From assembly GCA_900554535.1 (NCBI GenBank), contig USIA01000014.1:1-24315 (forward strand): DNA of 24,315 nucleotides, given 5' to 3'. The stretch is from an uncultured Oscillospiraceae bacterium (lineage in GTDB: Bacteria > Bacillota > Clostridia > Oscillospirales > Acutalibacteraceae). The position numbers and the translations under genes are program-made. This document shows positions 1-7,608 of this stretch, one piece after another (the first letter of the stretch is position 1; the number at the start of each line of letters is the position of its first letter). The notes beneath the pieces were generated by a model. It saw only the letters and a list, made by a program, of their open reading frames with translations, ran no database searches and was not told where the DNA came from.

Positions 1-227
1 ATCATGAGATCCTCCTTCTGTACCATACATCTATTGTATCATGTTTTCGGTATATGGGATTTTCTCATTTTCACTTGTACGTTTTTGATTCTAGCACCAT
101 AACGAATGTTTTTTTGTCCATCAATTCGGGAAAGGGGGCAACACCAGATGAATGGTTACGGAATACAGTAGAGAGACTTCGTTCTGATGGGCATCAAGAT
201 TTCTTATGGAAATACATTAATTACTAA
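1..227 (+). CDS. C-terminal end of an unrecognised protein (partial)
   Basis: A frame open from the window edge (first full codon at base 3) runs 74 codons to a TAA at 225-227. The last 50 or so residues look like real protein, ending in a polar, charged stretch that includes TPDEWLRNTVERL and closes with FLWKYINY. I do not recognise the family. The first 25 residues are less convincing and may not belong to the same protein. A long hairpin sits 13 bases after the stop, as expected at a gene end. The start lies outside the window, so function and length cannot be judged. Confidence 0.4.
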   Translation, partial: HEILLLYHTSIVSCFRYMGFSHFHLYVFDSSTITNVFLSINSGKGATPDEWLRNTVERLRSDGHQDFLWKYINY

Positions 228-240
228 TCACAGAATTATA

Positions 241-290
241 AGAAAAGGTCTATAGCAGTTCATAAAAATGAGGTGCTATAGACCTTTTCT
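241..290. terminator. Long perfect hairpin, probable bidirectional terminator
   Basis: A 17-base arm at 241-257 is exactly complementary to 274-290. The 16-base loop contains a further TCAT/ATGA pairing. Both arms end in an A-rich or T-rich part (AGAAAAGG and CCTTTTCT), so either strand ends in a U-rich stem edge. It lies between the plus-strand gene tail ending at 227 and the minus-strand LysR gene ending at 319, so it fits a shared terminator for convergent genes. Confidence 0.75.
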
Positions 291-318
291 TAAATAGGTG
301 TTAAATTTTTAGAACCTA

Positions 319-1197
319 TCAAACATTTTTTATTGATTGGATAAATTGTTTAGTCGCGGGAGTTGGTTCATTTGCATACATCAGTCCATAGGGAAGAGTA
401 TGCTGAGTTTCTAACGGAATGGTAACCAGGTCAGGGTGAATATCAGCATAGACTTCTTGAGAAATCAGTACATAGGGGTTCATCTCACACAAGGTAAAGG
501 TATCCACCCCATAGTAAGGGGAATCAATGATATGGATAGTCGGATGTCCCTGCTGGATCTCGGTGCGAAATTGGTCCATCTCTGAAGATACCCCGACAAT
601 AGGCATCACCAAATATTCTCCGTTCAGTTCCTCCATTGTCAGCCGCTTGGCCTTAGCCAAGCGGTGATTTTTTGCTACCGCACAGCAAAAGCGCGTTTTC
701 TGCAATTCCAGAAATTGACAAGTTCCATCCAAAACAGTATCACAGTAAATTCCTTCCCGTATGTCATATCGCTGCCCGATTTCTTGTACACTGTCGATCT
801 GACTTTGTTTCTCTGGAATCGGGAGAATTTCAATTTTCAGATCTGGGCATCTCTCGCTGATTTTGGCCCAGATATCCGGGAGCAGGCGGCATTTAAATAA
901 CAACGAAGTAGCAACTCGAATTGTATTCTGAGAGATTTTTGCCAGTCGAGCGGCCTTTTTCAGTGCATCGTTAGACAGTCGGATAATGGTTTTCGCATCT
1001 TCAAAAAGAGACTGCCCTGCGGTGGTCAGCTTCACCCCGTGGTTAGATCGAATAAACAAGGGAAAACCACACCGCTTTTCCAGCAGATTGATCTGTTGGA
1101 GCAAAGCGGGAGGCGAAATATACATTGCCTCCGCCGCTTTTGCAAAGCTTCCCAATTCCGCCGCCTTTACAAACGCATCCAACTGATGATTATACAT
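319..1197 (-). CDS. LysR-family transcriptional regulator
   Basis: A 292-residue protein of normal LysR length. Residues 1-60 form the winged helix-turn-helix (LGSFAKAAEAMYISPPALLQQI, then the LTTAG wing). Residues 90-290 are the periplasmic-binding-like effector domain. The start at 1197 follows a GGGAGAG ribosome binding site at good spacing. It is transcribed away from the aldo/keto reductase island at 1327 across a 129-base divergent gap, the usual arrangement for a LysR protein controlling its neighbour. It may therefore respond to an aldehyde, quinone or electrophile handled by that island, but the effector is not visible in the sequence. Confidence 0.93.
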   Translation of the reverse strand: MYNHQLDAFVKAAELGSFAKAAEAMYISPPALLQQINLLEKRCGFPLFIRSNHGVKLTTAGQSLFEDAKTIIRLSNDALKKAARLAKISQNTIRVATSLLFKCRLLPDIWAKISERCPDLKIEILPIPEKQSQIDSVQEIGQRYDIREGIYCDTVLDGTCQFLELQKTRFCCAVAKNHRLAKAKRLTMEELNGEYLVMPIVGVSSEMDQFRTEIQQGHPTIHIIDSPYYGVDTFTLCEMNPYVLISQEVYADIHPDLVTIPLETQHTLPYGLMYANEPTPATKQFIQSIKNV

Positions 1198-1269
1198 TCA
1201 ATCTCTCCCAGCAAAAAGTATTAACTTAATGCTATGATAACAAATCCGTACTTCCGAAGCAAGACTTAA

Positions 1270-1280
1270 ATTGTTACAAT
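1270..1280. promoter_or_regulatory. Candidate LysR operator palindrome
   Basis: ATTGT-T-ACAAT is a perfect 11-base dyad in the divergent gap between the LysR gene and the first aldo/keto reductase. It contains the T-N-A symmetry typical of LysR boxes. The site is short and AT-rich, so chance is possible. No unambiguous -35/-10 pair was found here. Confidence 0.35.
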
Positions 1281-1326
1281 ATCCTTAGATTACAGCAAAG
1301 CCATTGCTGATATGGAGGATAATACT

Positions 1327-2442
1327 ATGAAAAAACTTGGATTTGGTTTAATGCGTCTGCCACAGACGAATCCCGATGATTATAGTAGCGTAGATATTGA
1401 AGCGGTCAAACTTTTGGCTGATGAATTTCTTGCAAAAGGTTTTACCTATTTTGATACCGCCGCGCCCTACCACGGCGGAAATAGCGAGGTGGCTTTCCGC
1501 GAGGCTGTGGTTAAGAGGTACCCGCGCTCTGCCTACACGATTACCGATAAGCTGAGCTTGTTCATGCTCAAAAAGCCGGAGGAGATGCCTGGCTTCTTTG
1601 AAGCACAGTTAGAGCGGCTGGGTCTTGATTATGTGGACTATTACTGGTTGCACGGGCTGGGTGGTCCTTCGTACCGTCAGGCAGAGGAATTCGGTGCTTT
1701 TGAGTTTGTTCAAAAGCTTCATGCAGAGGGAAAGGCCAAACACATCGGCCTTTCCTTTCACGATAAGGCGGAACTGCTGGACGAAATCTTGACCAAACAC
1801 CCTGAGATGGAGTATGTACAGTTGCAGCTCAACTATTTAGACTGGGAGGATGCCACGGTACAATCTCGTTTGTGTTATGAGGTGGCGACTAAGCACCACA
1901 AGCCGGTCATTGTCATGGAACCCATCAAAGGTGGCAGCCTTGTAAACATCCCACAAGAAGCTCAAGATCTCTTTAAGACATTCCACCCCGATCTTTCGGT
2001 GGCTTCATGGGCCATCCGATTTGCGGCCAGCCCTAAAAATGTCATGATGGTCCTGTCCGGCATGAACACGCCGGAGCAGATGGCCGACAACACCAGCTAT
2101 ATGCAGAACTTCCGCCCGTTGGATGATGAGGAGCGTGCGGTCATCGACAAGGCGGCCTCGGTGATCCGCAACGCCATTGCGATTCCCTGCACGGCCTGCC
2201 GGTACTGTACCGATGGCTGCCCGAAAAAGATTGCCATTCCCGACTACTTTGCAATTTATAACAATCTCAAACGGTTTGGAGCCGAACAGAATATGGTGGC
2301 CATGACCTACTACGGCAACCTGAACAAGACCCACGGCAAAGCATCCGACTGCATTCACTGCGGTAAATGCGAAGCCCGTTGCCCGCAGCATCTGCCGATC
2401 CGTCAGTACCTGGAGGATGTGGCCAAGGCGTTAGAGGGCTAA
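1327..2442 (+). CDS. Aldo/keto reductase with C-terminal double [4Fe-4S] ferredoxin domain
   Basis: A 371-residue protein. The start at 1327 is chosen because GGAGG (1314-1318) lies 8 bases before it; an in-frame ATG at 1312 precedes the site. Residues 1-270 form the AKR barrel, with the catalytic tetrad visible as D43, Y48 (FDTAAPY), K75 (ITDKL) and H109 (YYWLHG). Two CxxCxxCxxxCP motifs follow at C288/291/294/298 and C342/345/348/352, each able to bind a [4Fe-4S] cluster. Such AKRs are common in anaerobes and presumably draw electrons from ferredoxin-like clusters to reduce carbonyls; the substrate is unknown. It is the first gene of the island, divergent from the LysR gene. It matches the 6460 gene in length and along its whole sequence, so they are clear paralogues. 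Confidence 0.93.
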   Translation: MKKLGFGLMRLPQTNPDDYSSVDIEAVKLLADEFLAKGFTYFDTAAPYHGGNSEVAFREAVVKRYPRSAYTITDKLSLFMLKKPEEMPGFFEAQLERLGLDYVDYYWLHGLGGPSYRQAEEFGAFEFVQKLHAEGKAKHIGLSFHDKAELLDEILTKHPEMEYVQLQLNYLDWEDATVQSRLCYEVATKHHKPVIVMEPIKGGSLVNIPQEAQDLFKTFHPDLSVASWAIRFAASPKNVMMVLSGMNTPEQMADNTSYMQNFRPLDDEERAVIDKAASVIRNAIAIPCTACRYCTDGCPKKIAIPDYFAIYNNLKRFGAEQNMVAMTYYGNLNKTHGKASDCIHCGKCEARCPQHLPIRQYLEDVAKALEG

Positions 2443-2465
2443 AATATGGAAATGGAAGACTTTTT

Positions 2466-2899
2466 ATGAGTAAACCGATGGATAAAGATTTTGAGCAGCA
2501 AAACTTCTTTGGACTTGGAGCTGAAAACAGCGCTTTCGCACAATACTTTGATGGCGTTTCTTACCTGAACCCGCTGACGAAGCCCGGCGAATCCGATGTG
2601 TTCCTTGCCAACGTCACGTTTGAACCTGGTGTCGTAACAACTGGCATATTCACCACGCCAGCAAGGGCAGCGGTCAGATTCTCATTTGCATAGCCGGTAA
2701 AGGATGGTATCAGGAGGAAGGACACCCTGCCCGTCCCCTGCAACCCGGCGATGTGGTGGTAATCCCGGCTCATGTAAAACACTGGCACGGCGCTCAAAAG
2801 GATAACTGATTCTCACATATCGCAGTCGAAGTCCCTGGAGAAGATACTTCTGCTGAGTGGTGTGAACCTTTAGACGATGCAGCATATCAAGCGCTCTAA
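2466..2899 (+). pseudogene. Cupin-domain protein, broken by frameshift and in-frame stop
   Basis: Starting at ATG 2466, the frame reads a normal cupin N-terminus up to FEPG at 2629. One base is then missing (a T near 2630). In the frame one base back the protein resumes with RNNWHIHHA, GQILICIAGKGWYQEEG and PGDVVVIPAHVKHWHG, which carry the cupin metal-binding histidines. A TGA at 2807-2809 sits where homologues would be expected to have Trp, and the reading continues to a TAA at 2897. Repaired length is 144 residues, a whole small cupin of the kind found beside AKRs and flavodoxins in Clostridia. Two independent lesions argue for a true pseudogene rather than a single sequencing error. Confidence 0.85.
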
Positions 2900-2999
2900 T
2901 AGGAATGCCACCAATATTTCAACCAAATTGCTTTTTACTGTTCAGATGGGTTTAGAAACCGCCTGACACATTTAGACGCAAAAATGGAGGAGAATGCCT

Positions 3000-3236
3000 A
3001 TGTCTAAAACGCTCATTGCATTTTACTCCCGTGCGGGAGAGAACTATTTCGGCAGCGCCATGCGCCACATCGCAGTTGGAAACACCAAGGTGGCTGCTGA
3101 GATGCTTCAGGAGATCACGAAAGGAGACCTGTTCGAGATCGAGCAGGTGGAGCCGTATTCTGACAGCTATATGACCTGTATTGAGGAAGCCAAGCGGGAT
3201 CTGGAGGCCAATGCCCGGCCAGCCGTGAAAACCTAA
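3000..3236 (+). pseudogene. Flavodoxin, N-terminal half only
   Basis: ATG 3000 is preferred over ATG 2994 because GGAGG at 2986-2990 is 9 bases upstream. The 78 residues match the start of a flavodoxin: a first beta strand TLIAFYS, the SRAGEN phosphate-binding loop, GNTKVAAEMLQEIT, and a second strand GDLFEIEQVEPYS. The protein stops after RPAVKT, just before the usual third strand (YDVIYLGYPNYWG type), so the rest of the fold and FMN site is missing. The sequence then turns directly into the middle of an aldo/keto reductase, so an internal deletion has joined two genes. Confidence 0.85.
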
Positions 3237-3652
3237 TGACCAGCACAGGCGACGAGAAACTGTTCCCGATCCTGAAAGAGCTGGGCGTTACCTATGTGTC
3301 CTGCTGTCCCTTGTCCAAAGGGCTTTTGAGCGGGGCTTACAATGCCGCTTCAACCTTTGAAAAAGAAGATTTCCGCAGTCACATGGCGCAGTTTACCCCG
3401 GAAGGTTATGCCAAGAACCAGCCTCTGCTGGATGCGATCCATGCGCTGGCAGAGGAAAAGAAGGCCACCAACGCCCAGATCGCCCTGGCCTATATGATGT
3501 GCAAGGAGGTTCCCATTGTGCCCATCCCCGGTTCCCGGAAAGAGGAACGTATTCGTGAAAACGCCGGGGCCGGTGATATATCCCTGACGAAGGAAGAATT
3601 GGCCCGGCTGGACCGTGTGCTGGAACAGATGGGGATGCGGGAAAGGAGATAA
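3236..3652 (+). pseudogene. Aldo/keto reductase, C-terminal half only
   Basis: The 138 residues match the second half of a longer AKR: FPILKELGVTYVSCCPLSKGLLSG, then AQIALAYMM, then the NADPH-binding VPIPGSRKEERIREN, and the final helix. The tetrad-bearing N-terminal half (Asp, Tyr, Lys, His) is absent, so it cannot be a working reductase. The reading frame begins at an ATG overlapping the flavodoxin stop (TAATG at 3234-3238), which could allow coupled translation. Its closest match in the window is the gene at 5419-6390, which shares the PLSKGLLSG/PIASGLLSG and VPIPGSK/R motifs. AAGGAG near its end serves the next gene. Confidence 0.87.
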
Positions 3653-3656
3653 GGGA

Positions 3657-4520
3657 ATGCAGAGAAACGTAGAGAAAACGCTCCGGCTGTATAACGGGAT
3701 CTCTATTCCAAGCATCGGCTTCGGCACCTGGCAGATCCCGCCGTTCTCCACCGCTAAGTGTGTTTGGAATGCGGTAAAGGCCGGGTATCGGAACTTTGAT
3801 ACTGCTGAAGGGTACATGAACGAAAAAGGTCTTGGCGATGGACTCCGCCAGGCCATGGAGGAGACTGGTGTCAAACGGGAAGACCTGTTTGTCAGCACCA
3901 AGGTGTGGAACAGCCATCGGGGTTACGACAAAACCATGCAGGCGTTTGAAGCCTCCATGAAAAAGCTGGGACTGGAATATCTGGACCTCTATTTGATCCA
4001 CTGGCCCGCCGTATCCCGTTGGCACGATGACTGGCGTCAGATCAATCGCTCTACCTGGCGCGCTTTCGAGCAGCTTTATAAAGAAGGACGCATCAAAACC
4101 ATCGGTGTCAGCAATTTCCTGGCGCACCATGTGCAGGCGCTGACCGAGGACAGCGAGATCAAACCGATGGTCAACCAGATCGAATATCACCCCGGCTTTG
4201 GGCAGGTGGAAAGCGCAGCCTACTGCCAGCAAAACGGCATTGTGGTGGAGGCATGGAGTCTGTTGGGCAGCGGGGATATCCTTCGCAATCAGGAGCTGAA
4301 CCGTATTGCCGCAAAGTATGGAAAAACACCCGCCCAGGTCAGCTTACGCTGGTTGATGCAGAAAGAGATCGTCCCCTTACCCAAATCGACGCATGAGACC
4401 CGCATGGTGGAAAACATCAACATCTTTGATTTCTCTCTGGATGGCGGGGACATGGCCGTGATTGACGCCATTCCTTACTGCGGCGGTATGATGTTTGATC
4501 CGGACAATGCCCGGTCCTGA
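3657..4520 (+). CDS. Aldo/keto reductase, AKR5-like (diketogluconate reductase type)
   Basis: A 287-residue protein starting at ATG 3657, 8 bases after AAGGAG (3643-3648). The AKR signatures are intact: LYNGISIPSIGFGTW at the N-terminus, the tetrad D48, Y53 (FDTAEGY), K82 (VSTKVW) and H115 (YLIHWP), the IGVSNF strand, NQIEYHP, and the NADPH-binding PLPKSTHETRMVENI. It reduces aldehydes or ketones with NAD(P)H in the cytoplasm; the substrate cannot be read from the sequence. It begins 4 bases after the AKR remnant and ends 1 base before the GTG of the frameshifted esterase, so these genes look co-transcribed. The C-terminus is a few residues shorter than usual but complete. Confidence 0.92.
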   Translation: MQRNVEKTLRLYNGISIPSIGFGTWQIPPFSTAKCVWNAVKAGYRNFDTAEGYMNEKGLGDGLRQAMEETGVKREDLFVSTKVWNSHRGYDKTMQAFEASMKKLGLEYLDLYLIHWPAVSRWHDDWRQINRSTWRAFEQLYKEGRIKTIGVSNFLAHHVQALTEDSEIKPMVNQIEYHPGFGQVESAAYCQQNGIVVEAWSLLGSGDILRNQELNRIAAKYGKTPAQVSLRWLMQKEIVPLPKSTHETRMVENINIFDFSLDGGDMAVIDAIPYCGGMMFDPDNARS

Positions 4521-4521
4521 T

Positions 4522-5422
4522 GTGAGAAAGCTGTTTTTGATGATGGCTCTTGGCATGATTTTTTCATCGCTATTCGGCTGTGCGGGCAGCGGGCAAAGCC
4601 ATTCTGATCCGAGCCATACGGCTGTGCAGGAACCGCTTCCTGCCGGAAAATACGAGACCAGAGAGATCTACGTTGACAGGGATGGCATGAACATCTATGG
4701 CGTGGCACATATTCCGTCCGGCGTCGAAGGAAAATCGCCTGCTGTCATTCTTTCGCACGAGCTGGGAGCCACACTTGACCGTGTCAAAGGTTACGGCGAG
4801 GCGCTCGCTGAAGCGGGCTATGTGACGGTTTGCTTTGATTTTTGCGGAGGCGGTTGGGCAAGCCGAGGCGGGAGATGTGCTGGATATGTCAGTCCTGACG
4901 GAAAAAGCGGATCTGGAGGCTGTCCTGGATGAGGTCATGCGGTGGGAGTGCGTCAATACAGATTCCATCTACCTGATGGGCAACAGCCAGGGAGGATATG
5001 TCTCCACCCTGGTGGCTGCTGAACGGCCTGACGACATTCGGGCCATAATCCTGATTTATCCAGGATACAGCCTTTACTATGACGTCCATGCGATGTTTGA
5101 CTCGATCAACGAAATCCCGGACACGGACTATTTGCTTGGTATGCGGTTGGGGCGGAGATACTTTAAGGACATCTGGGAGCAGGAGCCCTATCAAAAAGCG
5201 CAGGAATACGGCAAGGAGATCCTGCTGATCCACGGGAGCCGCGATTCTGTGGTTCCGCTTTCCTACTCAGACAGGCTGGCAGATACCGTGGATCATGTGG
5301 AATATCACGTGCTCCGGGGCGCTGATCACGGCTTCCTTGGAAAAAATTTCGATCAAGCCGTTTCCTATATTTTAGATTTTCTGAACTGCGTTCAAAGTTC
5401 ATCGGAAGGAGTGAGCAAATAA
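4522..5422 (+). pseudogene. Lipoprotein alpha/beta-hydrolase (esterase), frameshifted
   Basis: The most natural start is GTG 4522, one base after the preceding stop, giving VRKLFLMMALGMIFSSLFGC: a lipoprotein signal with a Cys at residue 20. In-frame ATG 4507 and TTG 4495 lie upstream, and no strong ribosome binding site is seen. The hydrolase frame runs to FDFCGGGWASR near 4866. It then continues one base forward with GDVLDMSVLTEKADLEAVLDE and stops at TAA 5420-5422, so one extra or two missing bases separate the halves. The triad survives downstream: Ser in GNSQGG, Asp in GSRDSVVP, His in GADHGF. It would be a membrane-anchored esterase facing outward. A sequencing error cannot be excluded for this single lesion. 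Confidence 0.85.
5406..5421 (+). promoter_or_regulatory. Ribosome binding site in front of an apparent ATA start codon
   Basis: AAGGAG at 5406-5411 is followed after 7 bases by ATA (5419-5421) and then AAAACAAGACAATTAGGC, which reads KTRQLG, the normal second to seventh residues of this AKR family. No ATG, GTG or TTG in this frame fits the site. The first standard start in frame is GTG 5458, which lacks its own strong site and would drop 13 family-conserved residues. Confidence 0.6.
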
Positions 5423-6390
5423 AAACAAGACAATTAGGCAAAATCACTGTCTCTGAGGTGGGCATGGGTTGTATGGCCTTCTCTCATGGGTATGGACAGA
5501 TTCCGCCGGAACAGTACAGCATCGAGGCCATCCGAGGTGCCTACGACCACGGCTGCACCTTTTTTGATACAGCTGAGATTTATAGTCCCGGTCTCGCCGG
5601 TATCGGCCATAATGAGCGCATCGTCGGCAAGGCTCTGCAGAATGTGCGGGATCAGGTCGTGATTGGCACCAAACTGTTTCTGGACCGCTCGGAGGTGCGG
5701 CAGGAGGGCTCCGTCTATGGAGCGGTACGCCGCCACCTGGAAGATTCTCTCGACCGGCTCCACACCGACTGGGTGGACATCTACTATCTCCACCGGACCA
5801 TGGGCGGCGTGCGAATCGAGGATGTTGCCGAGGCAATGGGGCAGCTGATCGAGGACGGACTCATCCGCGGCTGGGGCCTCAGTCAGGTGGATGTGGACCT
5901 TATCGACCGGGCGCAGCGGGTCACGCCGCTCACGGCGGTGCAAAATATCTATTCAATGGTGGAGCGGGACATGGAACGGGCCGTCATTCCATATTGCCTG
6001 GAGCATAACATCGGGGTGGTTCCTTTTTCTCCCATCGCCAGTGGTTTGCTGTCGGGCAAGATCACGGTGGATACCAAGTTTGAACGGTTCGATGATGTTC
6101 GCAACTGGGTCCCTCAGCTGAGCCGGGCCAACATCGCCGGTAACCAGCCTATTGTGGATCTGCTCAAGGATGTGGCGCAGAAAAAGCACGCCACACCCGC
6201 TCAGATCTCCCTGGCCTGGATGCTCCACAAGTACCCCAATGTAGTGCCCATCCCCGGCTCCAAGAATAAAGAACGCATCCTTGAAAATTTGGATGCCTCC
6301 AAAGTCGAGCTGAATGATGAGGAATTTCGTGATCTGGAGGAAGCATTGAACCGCTGTAAGGTCTACGGTCACCGCGGATTCAGCCGATAA
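5419..6390 (+). CDS. Aldo/keto reductase, long (YajO/AKR11-13-like) type, apparent ATA start
   Basis: From ATA 5419 the protein is 323 residues, the normal family length. From GTG 5458 it is 310 residues and lacks the first hairpin. The tetrad is intact: D50, Y55 (FFDTAEIY), K85 (VIGTKL) and H125 (YYLHRT). The barrel continues through GWGLSQVDV, PFSPIASGLLSG and the cofactor loop VPIPGSKNKERILENL. It should reduce or oxidise small carbonyls with NADP(H). The start codon overlaps the final TAA of the upstream esterase, so translation was probably coupled. The ATA may be a decayed ATG that lowers expression, in line with the lesions in neighbouring genes. Confidence 0.88.
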   Translation: MKTRQLGKITVSEVGMGCMAFSHGYGQIPPEQYSIEAIRGAYDHGCTFFDTAEIYSPGLAGIGHNERIVGKALQNVRDQVVIGTKLFLDRSEVRQEGSVYGAVRRHLEDSLDRLHTDWVDIYYLHRTMGGVRIEDVAEAMGQLIEDGLIRGWGLSQVDVDLIDRAQRVTPLTAVQNIYSMVERDMERAVIPYCLEHNIGVVPFSPIASGLLSGKITVDTKFERFDDVRNWVPQLSRANIAGNQPIVDLLKDVAQKKHATPAQISLAWMLHKYPNVVPIPGSKNKERILENLDASKVELNDEEFRDLEEALNRCKVYGHRGFSR

Positions 6391-6459
6391 GATTTTTTGC
6401 GAATAAAAACATCTTTGTAAAATGACCGCATCGTATTGCGGAGAAAGGAATGATAAAAA

Positions 6460-7575
6460 ATGAAAAAACTCGGTTTTGGAACCATGCGTCTGCCGGTAAT
6501 CGATGGCGATACGGCAAAGATTGATCTGGAGAAATTCTCCCAGATGGTGGATCTGTTTCTGGAGCGGGGGTTCACCTATTTTGACACCTCCTATGTCTAT
6601 CACGGCGGCATGAGCGAGAGCGCCCTGAAAACCGCACTGGTGGACCGCTATCCCAGAGACAGGTTCACAATCACCACCAAGCTGCCGGTTTTCCTTCTGC
6701 AGAGCGATAGCGATACCCGGAAGTATTTCACCGAACAGCTGGGGCGGCTGGGCACCGGCTATGTGGACTACTACTGGCTTCACGCCCTGAATGCCGCCAC
6801 GTATGCCCAGGCGGAGAAATTCCACGCCTTTGAGGAGATGCAGAAGCTGAAGGACGAGGGCAAGATCCGTCATTTGGGCTTCTCCTTCCATGACAGCGCC
6901 CAGGTTCTGGACCGTATTTTGACCGCCCACCCGGAAATGGAATATGTCCAGCTTCAGCTCAACTACTTTGACTGGGACAGCAATTCTGTCCAGGCCAAGG
7001 CCTGCTACGAAACCGTGGTGCGGCATGGCAAGCAGGTAGTCGTCATGGAACCCGTGAAGGGCGGCTCCCTGGTCCAGGTACCGGCGGAGGTAGAGCAGAT
7101 GTTCCGTCAGAAACAGCCTGACCTTTCCAACGCCTCCTGGGCGATTCGATTTGCGGCAAGCCTGGATCACGTGCTGGTGGTACTCTCCGGTATGTCCAAC
7201 CTGGAGCAGGTGGAAGACAATACTTCGTACATGGAGAACTTCGTCCCCCTGGATCAGGAGGAACAGGAGATCGTACAGAAGGCAGCGGCTGTGATCCGCA
7301 GCCAGCGGGAGGTAGACTGCATTTCCTGCGGCAAATGCACAGAGGTGTGCCCCAAGAATATTCCCATGGCGGATTACTTTGATATGTACAACGAATTCTG
7401 CCAGATGCATCACTATACCAACGGCATGGTCTATTACGGAGCCTTCCCCGCGGGGACAGGCAAGGCGTCTGCGTGTATCGGTTGCGGGAAATGTGAGGAC
7501 GTCTGTCCCAAGAAGCTGCCGATTCAGGACCTTTTGAAGAAGGTATCTGCTGCCTTTGAGACCACCGCTCTGTAA
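6460..7575 (+). CDS. Aldo/keto reductase with C-terminal double [4Fe-4S] ferredoxin domain (second copy)
   Basis: A 371-residue protein, start ATG 6460 after GAGAAAGGA. The AKR barrel has the tetrad D42, Y47 (FDTSYVY), K74 (ITTKL) and H108 (YYWLHA). Two cluster motifs follow at C287/290/293/297 and C339/342/345/349, both CxxCxxCxxxCP. It has exactly the same length as the 1327 gene and matches it throughout (for example EYVQLQLNY, MEP-KGGSLV, ASWAIRFAAS), roughly half identical by eye, so it is an older duplicate or a separately acquired relative. It lies 69 bases after the previous AKR and 33 bases before the next, within the same operon-like run. Confidence 0.93.
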   Translation: MKKLGFGTMRLPVIDGDTAKIDLEKFSQMVDLFLERGFTYFDTSYVYHGGMSESALKTALVDRYPRDRFTITTKLPVFLLQSDSDTRKYFTEQLGRLGTGYVDYYWLHALNAATYAQAEKFHAFEEMQKLKDEGKIRHLGFSFHDSAQVLDRILTAHPEMEYVQLQLNYFDWDSNSVQAKACYETVVRHGKQVVVMEPVKGGSLVQVPAEVEQMFRQKQPDLSNASWAIRFAASLDHVLVVLSGMSNLEQVEDNTSYMENFVPLDQEEQEIVQKAAAVIRSQREVDCISCGKCTEVCPKNIPMADYFDMYNEFCQMHHYTNGMVYYGAFPAGTGKASACIGCGKCEDVCPKKLPIQDLLKKVSAAFETTAL

Positions 7576-7608
7576 GAGCAAAAAATAATCAAAATGGAGG
7601 AAATGAAA

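Noticed and set aside
2807..2809. TGA in the cupin as recoded tryptophan or selenocysteine
   Set aside because: TGA ends several intact genes here, no SECIS-like hairpin was seen, and the same gene also has a frameshift.
3393..4232. Minus-strand open frame of 279 codons
   Set aside because: It is antisense to the AKR remnant and the 3657 AKR, both of which have clear motifs on the plus strand.
4840..4900. Programmed frameshift in the lipoprotein esterase
   Set aside because: No slippery heptamer or downstream stem is evident at the junction, and neighbours are also damaged, so mutation or sequencing error is simpler.
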